Below, piece by piece: positions 1 to 7,859 of a DNA stretch of 64,000 nucleotides. The notes beneath the pieces are model-generated. The model saw only the letters and a list, made by a program, of their open reading frames with translations, did no database searches and had not been told where the DNA came from. Source of the DNA: CAZOWM01 sp964583615 (GTDB lineage Bacteria; Spirochaetota; B62-G9; DRHN01); the NCBI GenBank assembly GCA_964583615.1, contig CAZOWM010000015.1:4536-68535 (forward strand). Reading direction: 5' to 3'. The position numbers and the translations under genes were made by a program. Position 1 is the first letter of the stretch. The number at the start of each line of letters is the position of its first letter.

Positions 1-1028
1 TTTTGCAATGAGAACCCAAGTCTCAGTATCCCCCCTTCTCCTTCCCTGATGTTGACGATCTCAATATCCTTAATATTTATATTGTGATAATAGATAGTAT
101 TCGTAATACGGGCAAGCTCTCCAGCCCTGTCCTTCACTGATACCCGCACATCGAAAAGCGGCTTTAGAAAGCCCTTGCTGTATCGGGGAATGGTGTGTCT
201 CTCGTGCCGTGCTATTTCGAACACCTCTCTGAGCGCTTGTCCATCTTCGAGAATCGAACCGAGATGGGAAAGCCTTTTTTGAAAGTCATTTAGGGCATCA
301 CCAATCTGTTCGATGTTGGTGCTGATGATGTCCTTCCACACATCGTAACTCGAAGAAGCGATTCTCGTCATGTCCCTGAATCCGCCTGCTGCGAGATTCC
401 TGTACAGGTCACTATTTTTCCCTGCCAGGTGGTTTGTGAGTAATACGGCAAGCAGCTGAGGAAGATGGCTGACATTCGCCGCGATCATGTCGTGCAGTCC
501 CGGTTCGAGAACCATGATCTTCGCACCGAGAAGGGAGAGGAGATCAGATAAACGCTTTATCGCTTTCTTTGGTGTGTGCTTCAACGGGGTCAGAACGTAC
601 ACCGCATCATAAAACAGGTACGGATTTGCATTTTCTATTCCGCGTTTCTCGCTGCCTGCCATTGGATGCCCGCCTATGAAATGGGCGCCGCGGAGGAGGT
701 ATTTTTCCGCACTCCTGCAGATTACCGACTTTGTGCTTCCCACGTCGCTGATCACGGTATTCCTGTCGCAGAATTCGAACACATCGGGGAGTCGCGCAAT
801 GATATCGTGCAAGGGTGTGCAGAGAAACACGAAATCGCTGTTGCGAAGCGCATCCTGCATTCCCACATATTCAAACCCCTCATCGATGATCTGCATACCC
901 ATGGCCTTCTCGATCGTCCTCCCTCCGCTTACTCCTTTTACATTGATGCGCGCTCTCTTGAATGCGTAGCAGAGGGAGCCGCCGATAAGGCCGAGACCTA
1001 CTACAGTAACTACAGTTTTATTTTCCAT
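1..1028 (-). CDS. tyrA: Prephenate dehydrogenase with C-terminal ACT domain (partial, runs off the window)
   Basis: Oxidative decarboxylation of prephenate to 4-hydroxyphenylpyruvate, the committed step to tyrosine. Reading the minus strand from ATG at 1028, the protein opens with a Rossmann motif (VVGLGLIGGSL). It then shows the family signatures FLCTP, SDVGSTK, GGHPMAGSEKRG and an NVSHLPQLLA segment, and near the window edge an ACT-like stretch (VSVKDRAGELARI). About 342 codons are visible and the C-terminus lies outside. The ATG at 1028 gives the usual N-terminus; an in-frame ATG at 1067 abuts a GAGGAG, too close to be an ideal ribosome site, and would add 13 residues. A GATAAT-like -10 near 1079-1084 suggests its own promoter. 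aroF, its pathway partner, lies upstream but is separated by unrelated sugar genes. Confidence 0.93.
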   Translation of the reverse strand, partial: MENKTVVTVVGLGLIGGSLCYAFKRARINVKGVSGGRTIEKAMGMQIIDEGFEYVGMQDALRNSDFVFLCTPLHDIIARLPDVFEFCDRNTVISDVGSTKSVICRSAEKYLLRGAHFIGGHPMAGSEKRGIENANPYLFYDAVYVLTPLKHTPKKAIKRLSDLLSLLGAKIMVLEPGLHDMIAANVSHLPQLLAVLLTNHLAGKNSDLYRNLAAGGFRDMTRIASSSYDVWKDIISTNIEQIGDALNDFQKRLSHLGSILEDGQALREVFEIARHERHTIPRYSKGFLKPLFDVRVSVKDRAGELARITNTIYYHNINIKDIEIVNIREGEGGILRLGFSLQ

Positions 1029-1143
1029 TTTTTCCGTATCATGATAATTCCCCAAGGAATGGTACATCTCCTCTAATATTATCCCAATTTATGAAAAAAT
1101 GTAGTCTGAAATATATACAAAGAAGGGATTGGAAAAAGGCATT

Positions 1144-2073
1144 TCATCGAGTTTGGTTCATATGTTTTTCAAACTCATCTTTTCCGATAAAAGCCTTCTG
1201 TGTACCGGTTTTGAGGGTGGAAAGCGCTGCATAGAGGTTCGCGCACTCCATCGACTTTGCAAGGTCTTTGGTACTGACAAGATAATAAGCCAGGCTTCCG
1301 ATATAGGCATCGCCAGCGCCGGTTGTGTCTTTTGTTTCAACCTTGACCGCAGGTACATGCCTTATACCGGCATCCTGAACAAGCATTGATCCCCTTTCAC
1401 CGAGTGTGATGATCACAGTTTTTACCCCTTTCTTCAGGAGTGATTTTGCCGCCTGTTGCACCTGTTCATCGGTTTGTACAGGCAATCCTGTGAGTATCTC
1501 GAGCTCTGTTTCATTGGGTATAAGGAAGTCTACCTTGCAGATATGTTGAAAATCAAGCTTTCGCGCGGGCGCCGGGTTCAATACAACGGGAATACCATTC
1601 CTAAACCCGAAATCTATAGCATGGTACACAGACTCCAACGGTATTTCGAGCTGGAGCAGAATAAGATCGCACTCCGAAAGCAGGCCGGACGCCCTGTCGA
1701 TGTCCTCCTCCTTCAGAAATGAGTTTGCCCCTTTCACAATGAGTATGTAGTTGTCCCCAGACTCATCAACAAAGATCGGCGCCACACCGTTCGACACATT
1801 TTCAACATGTTCGACAAATGACGTATCTATACCGAATGACTCGAAGTTTCGCTTTACCTCCCTCCCAAACATATCACCTCCGACCTTTGTTACCATGACC
1901 ACATCTGCCCCCAGTTTCGAGGCTGCGACTGCCTGGTTTGCACCCTTGCCGCCAAATCCCATATCAAAGGACGGCGCATCTATCGTCTCCCCACGTCTGG
2001 GCATTCTCCGCACATTCGTAATGAGATCGATCATGTTGCTCCCGATCACGGCTATCTTCGGTCTCTTTTCCAT
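1144..2073 (-). CDS. rbsK: Ribokinase (PfkB family)
   Basis: ATP-dependent phosphorylation of ribose, or a related sugar, to the 5-phosphate in the cytoplasm. The 309-residue length is normal. Residues 5-60 carry the substrate-binding GSNMIDL and the GGKGANQAVAASKLGA block. The C-terminal PfkB signature KDTTGAGDAYIGSLAYYL (about 250-267) contains the catalytic Asp and the anion hole. A GAGGGTG precedes ATG 2073. It lies 40 bases after a broken sugar ABC permease on the same strand and before tyrA, so it looks like the surviving part of a sugar-uptake operon. Ribose is inferred from family resemblance; another PfkB sugar kinase is possible. Confidence 0.9.
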   Translation of the reverse strand: MEKRPKIAVIGSNMIDLITNVRRMPRRGETIDAPSFDMGFGGKGANQAVAASKLGADVVMVTKVGGDMFGREVKRNFESFGIDTSFVEHVENVSNGVAPIFVDESGDNYILIVKGANSFLKEEDIDRASGLLSECDLILLQLEIPLESVYHAIDFGFRNGIPVVLNPAPARKLDFQHICKVDFLIPNETELEILTGLPVQTDEQVQQAAKSLLKKGVKTVIITLGERGSMLVQDAGIRHVPAVKVETKDTTGAGDAYIGSLAYYLVSTKDLAKSMECANLYAALSTLKTGTQKAFIGKDEFEKHMNQTR

Positions 2074-2113
2074 GCATCACACCCTCATGGCCGTAAATAG
2101 ATGCAGCAAAACC

Positions 2114-2422
2114 TTAACCCTTCACTGCACCGAAAGTAAGGCCTCTTACGATATATCTCTGCATGAATATTGCCAACAAAATCCCCGGTACTGCTGCAAT
2201 AGAAGCGACTGCCAGGAGTTCGCCCCAGGAGATTCCAGCACTTCCGATGTAGTCCTGTAATACGAGCGGCAATGTCTGTACATTGCTTCGTGTAAATATC
2301 GAGGCGAACATCAGCTCATTCCAGGAAAAGATAAACGCAAAAAGGGACGCAACCGCAATACCGGATTTCGCAAGGGGTACGGCAATCTTGAAAAACACCC
2401 GAAAGCGGCTGTATCCGTCCAC
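2114..2422 (-). pseudogene. Remnant of a MalG-type sugar ABC transporter permease (C-terminal third only)
   Basis: About 105 codons encode the end of a carbohydrate ABC permease: the cytoplasmic loop VDGYSRFRVFFKIAVPLAKS, then the last two or three membrane spans with WNELMFA and the ending RGLTFGAVKG. Normal family members are about 270-300 residues. Reading upstream in frame gives only about ten more residues (FFIDFLPVS) before a TAA at 2453-2455. The usual E-A-A residues just before the V-D-G motif are absent, as if an internal stretch were also lost. No start codon with a ribosome site is present. Directly upstream lie an 11-base tandem repeat and the aroF stop codon, so at least 170 residues and any partner genes are missing. 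Confidence 0.75.
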
Positions 2423-2449
2423 TGAAACAGGAAGAAAGTCAATAAAAAA

Positions 2450-2474
2450 TTTTTAAATTCTGATTTTTAAATTC
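2450..2474. repeat. Tandem 11-base direct repeat at the aroF / permease-remnant junction
   Basis: The 11-mer TTTTTAAATTC occurs at 2450-2460 and again at 2464-2474, immediately after the aroF stop codon (2475-2477). It sits where the truncated permease begins and may mark the deletion end point. Confidence 0.6.
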
Positions 2475-3494
2475 CTACGAATCGAGATATTTTCCCACCG
2501 CCCTTCCGATAATCCTCAACTCCTTCATCATCTGATCAAACTGCTCGGGGTAGAGCGACTGTGCGCCGTCCGATTTCGCGTGCTCCGGGTCGTGGTGCAC
2601 CTCAACGATGATACCGTCCGCCCCCGCTGCAATACTGGCTCTGGCCATGGGGATCACTTTGTCTCTTATTCCGGTCCCGTGAGAAGGATCGGTGAAAATA
2701 GGGAGGTGACTCAATTTCTTGATGACCGGAACAGCACTGATGTCGAGAGTATTTCGCGTATAGTTTTCAAAAGTGCGTATTCCCCGTTCGCAGAGTATGA
2801 TGCTTTCGTTTCCTCCCTTCAGGATATACTCGCTTGCCATGAGCCACTCCTCGATTGTGGCGGACATCCCCCGTTTCAACATAACGGGTTGACGTATCTT
2901 TCCAAGCTCTCCGATGAGCGTGAAGTTTTGCATGTTCCGCGCGCCGACCTGTAGTATGTCCGCGTACCGGCAGACGATTTCTATGTGGCTCACGTCGATG
3001 ACCTCAGTAATGACAAAAAGCCCGTATTTGTCTGCCGCCGCCCGCATATACCGCAGCCCTTCTTCCCCAAGGCCCTGAAAGCTGTAGGGTGACGTTCTCG
3101 GCTTGAATGCTCCCCCCCGTAGTATTTTTGCCCCCGATGCCTTTACAGAGCGCGCAATGATGTCGATCTGTTCCTCGCTCTCAATGGAGCACGGACCTGC
3201 GGCCACAATGATTTCATCTCCACCTATTTCCAGACCGTTCATGCTTATTTTGGTATTTTCCTTCTTGAATGAACGCGATGCGAGCTTGTAGGGCTCGGAA
3301 ATTCTGATGACTTCATGGACTCCATCGAGCACCTCGAGCTGGCGTGTGTCGATTCCCGTTTTATCACCAATTGCACCGAGGATCGTGTGGGTGACTCCAT
3401 CGGACCTGTGGATCTCGAATCCCAAATCCTTGAGATGTTGAATTACATTTTGAATTTTATCCTCGGCTGCTTTGGGTTCCATCACGACGACCAT
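2475..3494 (-). CDS. aroF: 3-deoxy-7-phosphoheptulonate (DAHP) synthase, type I-beta
   Basis: Condenses phosphoenolpyruvate and erythrose 4-phosphate, the first step of the shikimate pathway. The 339 residues have an N-terminal ferredoxin-like (ACT-like) domain (about 1-75, opening MVVVMEPKA) and a TIM barrel with AGPCSIES, LRGGAFKPRTSPYSFQG, QVGARNMQNF, LLKRGMS-type, CERGIRTFE and DPSHGTG motifs. The layout matches Thermotoga-type enzymes in which the N-terminal domain mediates feedback inhibition by Tyr or Phe. ATG 3494 follows AGGAGGGT at 3501-3508. Upstream is a sigma-70-type promoter, a Phe/Tyr-rich leader peptide and a terminator hairpin, so the gene is predicted to be controlled by transcription attenuation as well as by feedback. 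Confidence 0.97.
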   Translation of the reverse strand: MVVVMEPKAAEDKIQNVIQHLKDLGFEIHRSDGVTHTILGAIGDKTGIDTRQLEVLDGVHEVIRISEPYKLASRSFKKENTKISMNGLEIGGDEIIVAAGPCSIESEEQIDIIARSVKASGAKILRGGAFKPRTSPYSFQGLGEEGLRYMRAAADKYGLFVITEVIDVSHIEIVCRYADILQVGARNMQNFTLIGELGKIRQPVMLKRGMSATIEEWLMASEYILKGGNESIILCERGIRTFENYTRNTLDISAVPVIKKLSHLPIFTDPSHGTGIRDKVIPMARASIAAGADGIIVEVHHDPEHAKSDGAQSLYPEQFDQMMKELRIIGRAVGKYLDS

Positions 3495-3514
3495 AGGCTT
3501 ACCCTCCTGAAAAA

Positions 3515-3540
3515 AAAAGCTGCAGGAATCTGCAGCTTTT
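3515..3540 (-). terminator. Attenuator (intrinsic) terminator in the aroF leader
   Basis: An 11-bp perfect stem (minus strand AAAAGCTGCAG, loop ATTC, CTGCAGCTTTT) is followed by a run of T that extends to 3510. It ends just two bases before the AGGAGGG of aroF, so it can only end transcription of the leader, not of an upstream gene. Its 5' arm can instead pair with 3552-3559. Confidence 0.9.
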
Positions 3541-3559
3541 CATCCACACCCCTGCAGAT
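3528..3559 (-). promoter_or_regulatory. Antiterminator pairing of the aroF attenuator
   Basis: Minus-strand ATCTGCAG (3559 to 3552) is perfectly complementary to CTGCAGAT (3535 to 3528), which covers part of the 5' arm and the loop of the terminator. The two structures are mutually exclusive. The first element starts two bases after the leader-peptide stop codon, so a ribosome at the stop would mask it and allow the terminator. A ribosome stalled on the Phe/Tyr codons would leave it free. Confidence 0.8.
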
Positions 3560-3561
3560 CA

Positions 3562-3609
3562 TCAAAAAAATACGAAGGGATAATAGAAGCTTTCCACGTT
3601 GGATCTCAT
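3562..3609 (-). CDS. aroF leader peptide, Phe/Tyr-rich
   Basis: A 15-codon frame, MRSNVESFYYPFVFF followed by TGA. Six of its last eight codons are Phe (four) or Tyr (two). It begins 40-50 bases after the predicted transcription start and ends two bases before the antiterminator arm. A GAGAG lies upstream of the ATG at 3609. The composition and position are those of attenuation leader peptides of aromatic biosynthesis genes. Its role would be to sense charged tRNA-Phe and tRNA-Tyr by ribosome stalling, not to make a functional protein. Confidence 0.88.
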   Translation of the reverse strand: MRSNVESFYYPFVFF

Positions 3610-3656
3610 GGGAATGGCTCTCTTTTTCCTTTTAAAAGATAACTAATAGACAATTA

Positions 3657-3685
3657 ATTATGCGCTCCTTGATGTATTCTGTCAA
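3657..3685 (-). promoter_or_regulatory. Sigma-70-type promoter of aroF
   Basis: A perfect -35 TTGACA (3680-3685), a 17-base spacer and -10 CATAAT (3657-3662) on the minus strand. Predicted start of transcription is near 3650, giving a leader of about 155 nt that contains the leader peptide and attenuator. Confidence 0.85.
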
Positions 3686-3766
3686 GCCCTTGTTTAATCC
3701 CGATTATCGATCCCGATATTCACTCCCGCTTCTCTCAAGATGCAAGACCGATCCCCTCATTGCCGC

Positions 3767-4813
3767 TCAGAGTCCGACCTCTGTTCTTCGGTACCGCGAG
3801 GAAAGATCTTTCATTCCTGCATTGAGAAATGAAAACAGGCCGGAAAATCCAGGAATAATAAAAAATGTAATCACCGAAAGGAACCCCATCAAAAGGAGCA
3901 TGAAAAAAATATCGAGCGTGAACTCAAAGTTATCGAATGAGAGAAAAAGTGATTTCTTCATCACTTGCCATACACTTTCATCCCTGTTCATCGTGCAGAG
4001 AGGAAATACCCACAATAGGATGAATATGAAAAACACGAGCATCCAGAAATTGATCGCCGCAATGAAAACGGAAATGTCTGCGCTCATAATAAAGATGTAG
4101 AAGTAGATGTTCGCGGCAACGGCACTGAAAATCACTGTGAAGAATAGGGATATGAAGAGAGAGCGAAAGAAGTACATTCCTATTGAATAAAACAGATAGG
4201 AAAAGCTCTTTGTTTCATGAAACACCACTCTCTGTGTATACTCGCTTATACCGCAGAGTGAGCCGGCAAAAATAAGATAGCTGATCCCGAAAATCACAGA
4301 ATACCAGATGAGAGTCCTCCTCTCCGGCAGGGGGGAAGCGCGGTAAAAGAATATCTCAATGGTGTTTTCCTTCAGCTGATCGATCCTCATCGTCAATATC
4401 TGTTTTCCTGCAGCATTCGTGATCGTCGTGATCTGTCCGGGTGAACGTATTTCTGCGTATCCCAGTGCCTCCTGCCGAAGAATTTCGAGTGATCTCTGAT
4501 TGTGGGACTTTAAAAATATGTGCTTCCTGACAGAGTTGAAGCGCGTTCTATCAAACACATACGCTTCATGAGTGGGGTGCTCATCTTCTGCTCCGTCTGA
4601 AAAAATAACAATAGCCAGCCGCTTGTGGTCAGGATGAGAGTGAACAACGGTGATGTTCATCGAGTCTATATAACGGATAACAACCGGGACGAGCTTCACT
4701 GAAGTGAAGCACAAAAGCAGTAGAGGGACGAGAAAGATGCTATTTACTGTAATGAGTCTCTTCGCATTGCTCAGAGAAACAAATAGAAACTTGTTCAAAG
4801 TAATTTTCGTCAT
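3767..4813 (-). CDS. Multispanning membrane protein of unknown function
   Basis: 348 residues from ATG 4813; an upstream extension of the open frame overlaps the coding part of the divergent nucleoside kinase gene and is rejected. One membrane span lies near the N-terminus (about residues 20-45). A soluble, probably extracytoplasmic, stretch of about 140 residues follows, and then four hydrophobic spans (about 175-200, 220-250, 260-290, 300-335). The protein ends in a short basic tail. A large loop between span 1 and the others resembles permease-like or DUF-type membrane proteins, but I do not recognise the family. It stands alone between the aroF promoter region and the divergent kinase gene. 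Start codon choice is moderate because the ribosome site is weak. Confidence 0.6.
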   Translation of the reverse strand: MTKITLNKFLFVSLSNAKRLITVNSIFLVPLLLLCFTSVKLVPVVIRYIDSMNITVVHSHPDHKRLAIVIFSDGAEDEHPTHEAYVFDRTRFNSVRKHIFLKSHNQRSLEILRQEALGYAEIRSPGQITTITNAAGKQILTMRIDQLKENTIEIFFYRASPLPERRTLIWYSVIFGISYLIFAGSLCGISEYTQRVVFHETKSFSYLFYSIGMYFFRSLFISLFFTVIFSAVAANIYFYIFIMSADISVFIAAINFWMLVFFIFILLWVFPLCTMNRDESVWQVMKKSLFLSFDNFEFTLDIFFMLLLMGFLSVITFFIIPGFSGLFSFLNAGMKDLSSRYRRTEVGL

Positions 4814-4909
4814 CTCAATCCGAAAAGATAATATTCCTTGTTCTACAACTCCAATATTAAATTGTATGGTATCGGCTTGAACAATCAAATTTATTTGCCG
4901 GAGCCTGGT

Positions 4910-6592
4910 ATGCTGAATCAAATCCAACCGAACATACATGTACACGTGGACGGGTACGGAATAATCCAGGTGTCGACTCCGGTTCCATTGATTGAGCTGA
5001 AAAAACTTGTTTCTCCAGAAGAAGACCGGCTCGTCCCGATTGTCGGAGCGCTGTACAACAACCGGATCATGGGATTGGAGTATGTAATTTCGCGTGACTG
5101 TACGGTCAAATTTATTACACCGGAAACAGAAGAGGGTGTCAGCATCTACAGAAAGAGCCTTTCGATTCTTCTCCATGCATCCTTTATTGATACCTTCGGT
5201 GACAGTGCGAGGCTCAAGATAGAGCATTCGCTGAACAGGGGGTATTTCTATTCGTACATCGGTGGAAAATCGATTTCGGCGGATATGGTGGAACGGATCG
5301 AACGAACAATGAATGATATGGTTGACAAAAACATTCCCTTCGAGAAGATTGAATGCGAAAAAGAGGAGGCGCTCGATATTTTCAGGAATATCGGTGCTTG
5401 GGACCGGTACTATCTCCTGAAATACTCGGACAGAATAAAGCCGAACCTGTACAGGCTCGGTGACTGTATCAACCTTGCTCAGGGGCCTGTGGTCCCATCA
5501 ACCGGATACCTCAAACTCTTCGCACTCACACATTACCCTCCCGGTCTCGTCCTGACCTTTCCACAGCAGAACTCACCGGACCGACTCTCCCCTCCGTTAG
5601 AACAGAAGAAGCTCTTTCAGATTTATTCAGAACAGAGAGAATGGAGTAAGATCCTCGATGTTGATTCTGCTGGCAAACTCAACCGTCTGATTATCGAGAG
5701 AAAAATCGACGAACTTGTATGGGTGTCTGAAGGCCTTCACGAAAAAAAGATATCCCAGATCGCCGACCACATAACAAAGCACGTGGCTGACCGCCGGATA
5801 ATACTGCTTGCAGGTCCCTCCTCATCGGGAAAGACAACCTTCGCCAAGCGGCTCACAATCCAGCTTCTGGCAAACGGCATAAAACCGGAGGTTGTCTCCC
5901 TCGACAGCTACTACCTTCCCCGCCAGCAGATGCCGAGAGACGAATATGGAAACATCAACTTTGAAAGTCTATACGCGCTTGACGTAGATCTGATCAACAA
6001 ACACATCAAAAAGCTTCTCGGGGGAAATACCGTTGAGGTCCCGTCCTACGATTTCAAAACCGGCGAGAGCATAAAAGGAGCCGCCTCCCTGAAGCTCAGG
6101 AAAAATCAGATCGTCATCTTCGAGGGGATTCACGGAATGAACGAAAACCTTACGAGCATGATCGACAGAGAGGCGAAGCTGAAAATTTACATAAGCGCTC
6201 TCACACAACTGAACATCGACTATATAAACAGAATCCCGACGTCCATGATCAGGTTAATCCGCAGGATCGTCCGAGATTTCAATTACAGAGCCTACTCAGC
6301 AAAACAGACGCTCGTTCAGTGGCCTCAGGTAAGGAGGGGAGAAGATCAAAATATTTTCCCCTATCAGGAGGAGGCTGATATCATGTTCAACTCTTCGCTC
6401 GTATACGAGATGTCTGTTCTGAAAGTGTATGTGGAGCCCCTTCTCAAGCAGATAGAGGATACGGAACCGGTGTACACCCAGGCCAAACGTCTCCTTCATT
6501 TTACCTCCAATTTCATCTTCATCACTCCGGAATGTGTGCCTCCCACATCCATACTCAGAGAGTTCATCGGGGGGAGCGGCTTTCGGTATTGA
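4910..6592 (+). CDS. Uridine kinase-like nucleoside kinase with N-terminal TGS/SAD-type region
   Basis: 560 residues. The N-terminal 230 residues resemble the TGS and second-additional domains of threonyl-tRNA synthetase. The C-terminal half is a phosphoribulokinase/uridine kinase fold with Walker A LLAGPSSSGKTTFAKRL (about 300-316), a LDSYYLPR block and FEGIHGMNE. This two-part nucleoside kinase is known from Thermotogae, Firmicutes and spirochaetes and is thought to phosphorylate uridine or cytidine. ATG 4910 is preferred because GGAG lies at 4900-4903; an upstream TTG at 4838 lacks such a site. The gene runs 29 bases into the convergent antiporter gene. Substrate is inferred. Confidence 0.88.
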   Translation: MLNQIQPNIHVHVDGYGIIQVSTPVPLIELKKLVSPEEDRLVPIVGALYNNRIMGLEYVISRDCTVKFITPETEEGVSIYRKSLSILLHASFIDTFGDSARLKIEHSLNRGYFYSYIGGKSISADMVERIERTMNDMVDKNIPFEKIECEKEEALDIFRNIGAWDRYYLLKYSDRIKPNLYRLGDCINLAQGPVVPSTGYLKLFALTHYPPGLVLTFPQQNSPDRLSPPLEQKKLFQIYSEQREWSKILDVDSAGKLNRLIIERKIDELVWVSEGLHEKKISQIADHITKHVADRRIILLAGPSSSGKTTFAKRLTIQLLANGIKPEVVSLDSYYLPRQQMPRDEYGNINFESLYALDVDLINKHIKKLLGGNTVEVPSYDFKTGESIKGAASLKLRKNQIVIFEGIHGMNENLTSMIDREAKLKIYISALTQLNIDYINRIPTSMIRLIRRIVRDFNYRAYSAKQTLVQWPQVRRGEDQNIFPYQEEADIMFNSSLVYEMSVLKVYVEPLLKQIEDTEPVYTQAKRLLHFTSNFIFITPECVPPTSILREFIGGSGFRY

Positions 6593-7838
6593 GCTGTATT
6601 TCTCCCGCCTTTTTCAGTGCGAATTTCGTAAGGATGGGGCCCACAAGCTCGAACACGATACAGCTTGCAGCAACCGTGGTGATGATCGTCGAACCAATTG
6701 CACTCCCGCGGGCGCCGAATTCCGAGAACCTGTTACCCACCACCAGCGCAAGTCCGATCGCGACACCGGCCTGAGAAAGAATTCCCAGCCCGAGGTAAGT
6801 ACGAATTTTCTTTTCCGCTCTCCCGAGCAGAGCGCCGAGCCAGGACCCGCCCAGCAACCCGCCGGATCTCGCAAGGATGTACACGATTCCCACACACCCG
6901 AGTGACGGCAGGAGAGAAAGCCTGAGATGAGCGCCTGCAAGGATGAAAAACAGAACGAAGAGCAGGGGCAGCGCCTGAGTGATCTCTGTGCGGATTTTTC
7001 GTATAACCTTTTCAGGCTGTGTGTTCACCGCAACGATCCCGAGAATGAGATTTGTCAGTATCACGGAGAGCCGAAGCCGAACACAGATTCCCGTTGCAAT
7101 CAGTACGAACGCAAAGGTGAGTACAAAAACGTCTCGCTGGCTCGAGATCCTCTGCAGGGGGAGACAGAACACAAAGGCGATCACACTGCCGATCCCCACA
7201 CTCAGCCCGATCTCCAGAAAAGGTTTCGCGATAAGGGCGGATACCGTTGCAGCAGGCCCCCCATTTTCCACGTTGAGCATGCTCCTGGCAAATGCAGAGG
7301 CAAAGCCGAATATTACGATACCGAACCCGTCGTCGAATCCCACGACCGCATAGAGCGCCCTGGTCAGACTGCCTCGCGCCTTGTACTCATCGATCACCGC
7401 AACCGTACCTGCGGGCGCGCTTGCTGGTGCAATCGCACCGAACAAGAGCGCGAGCACAATATCCTTTGTCACCAGATAAACGCCTGCGCTCACCGCGAAG
7501 AATGCGGCCAGTGATTCGAGGAGGATGATCAAAATGATCCCAGCCCCCTGTTCTTTCAGCGTGCCTATTTTCAACTCAAGGCCGATCGAGAGCGCCACGA
7601 AACCAAGGGCGATCTCCGTTATAAAGGACAGTCCTTCAAGGGAACGAGAGCCAAGAATGTTCAGCAACGATGGACCCGCGAGCACACCGACGATCATAAA
7701 TCCGATGATGGAGGGCAGTCTCATGAACCGGATCCCGCGTCCCGCATAAAAACCGGCCAGAAGCAACATCCCGACTGTAAGAAGAGAGGGAAGCGAAAGT
7801 TTCTCGATCCATGCGTGCAGCAGGCTGAGTAACTCCAT
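6564..7838 (-). CDS. Cation/proton antiporter, CPA2 (KefB/NhaS) type
   Basis: A 424-residue, almost wholly hydrophobic protein with 12-13 spans, matching Na+(K+)/H+ exchangers of the PF00999 family. Recognisable blocks are PSIIGFMIVGVLAGP near span 2, ALSIGLELK, the APASAPAG stretch and the VGFDDGFGI segment with the paired Asp residues that carry ions. There is no C-terminal TrkA-N domain, unlike KefB/KefC. GGAG precedes ATG 7838. It is the last gene of a three-gene operon (HTH-IIA, IIA, antiporter; 21 bases after the IIA gene), which suggests that phosphorylation or binding of the IIA proteins tunes ion exchange. Its stop lies inside the convergent kinase gene. Confidence 0.88.
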   Translation of the reverse strand: MELLSLLHAWIEKLSLPSLLTVGMLLLAGFYAGRGIRFMRLPSIIGFMIVGVLAGPSLLNILGSRSLEGLSFITEIALGFVALSIGLELKIGTLKEQGAGIILIILLESLAAFFAVSAGVYLVTKDIVLALLFGAIAPASAPAGTVAVIDEYKARGSLTRALYAVVGFDDGFGIVIFGFASAFARSMLNVENGGPAATVSALIAKPFLEIGLSVGIGSVIAFVFCLPLQRISSQRDVFVLTFAFVLIATGICVRLRLSVILTNLILGIVAVNTQPEKVIRKIRTEITQALPLLFVLFFILAGAHLRLSLLPSLGCVGIVYILARSGGLLGGSWLGALLGRAEKKIRTYLGLGILSQAGVAIGLALVVGNRFSEFGARGSAIGSTIITTVAASCIVFELVGPILTKFALKKAGEIQLNTESRSPR

Positions 7839-7859
7839 GTGATTTCTCCGTTTACGAAC

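Noticed and set aside
3767..5227. A 486-codon version of the membrane protein starting at 5227
   Set aside because: Its first 138 codons overlap the divergent nucleoside kinase coding region; the membrane protein begins at ATG 4813.
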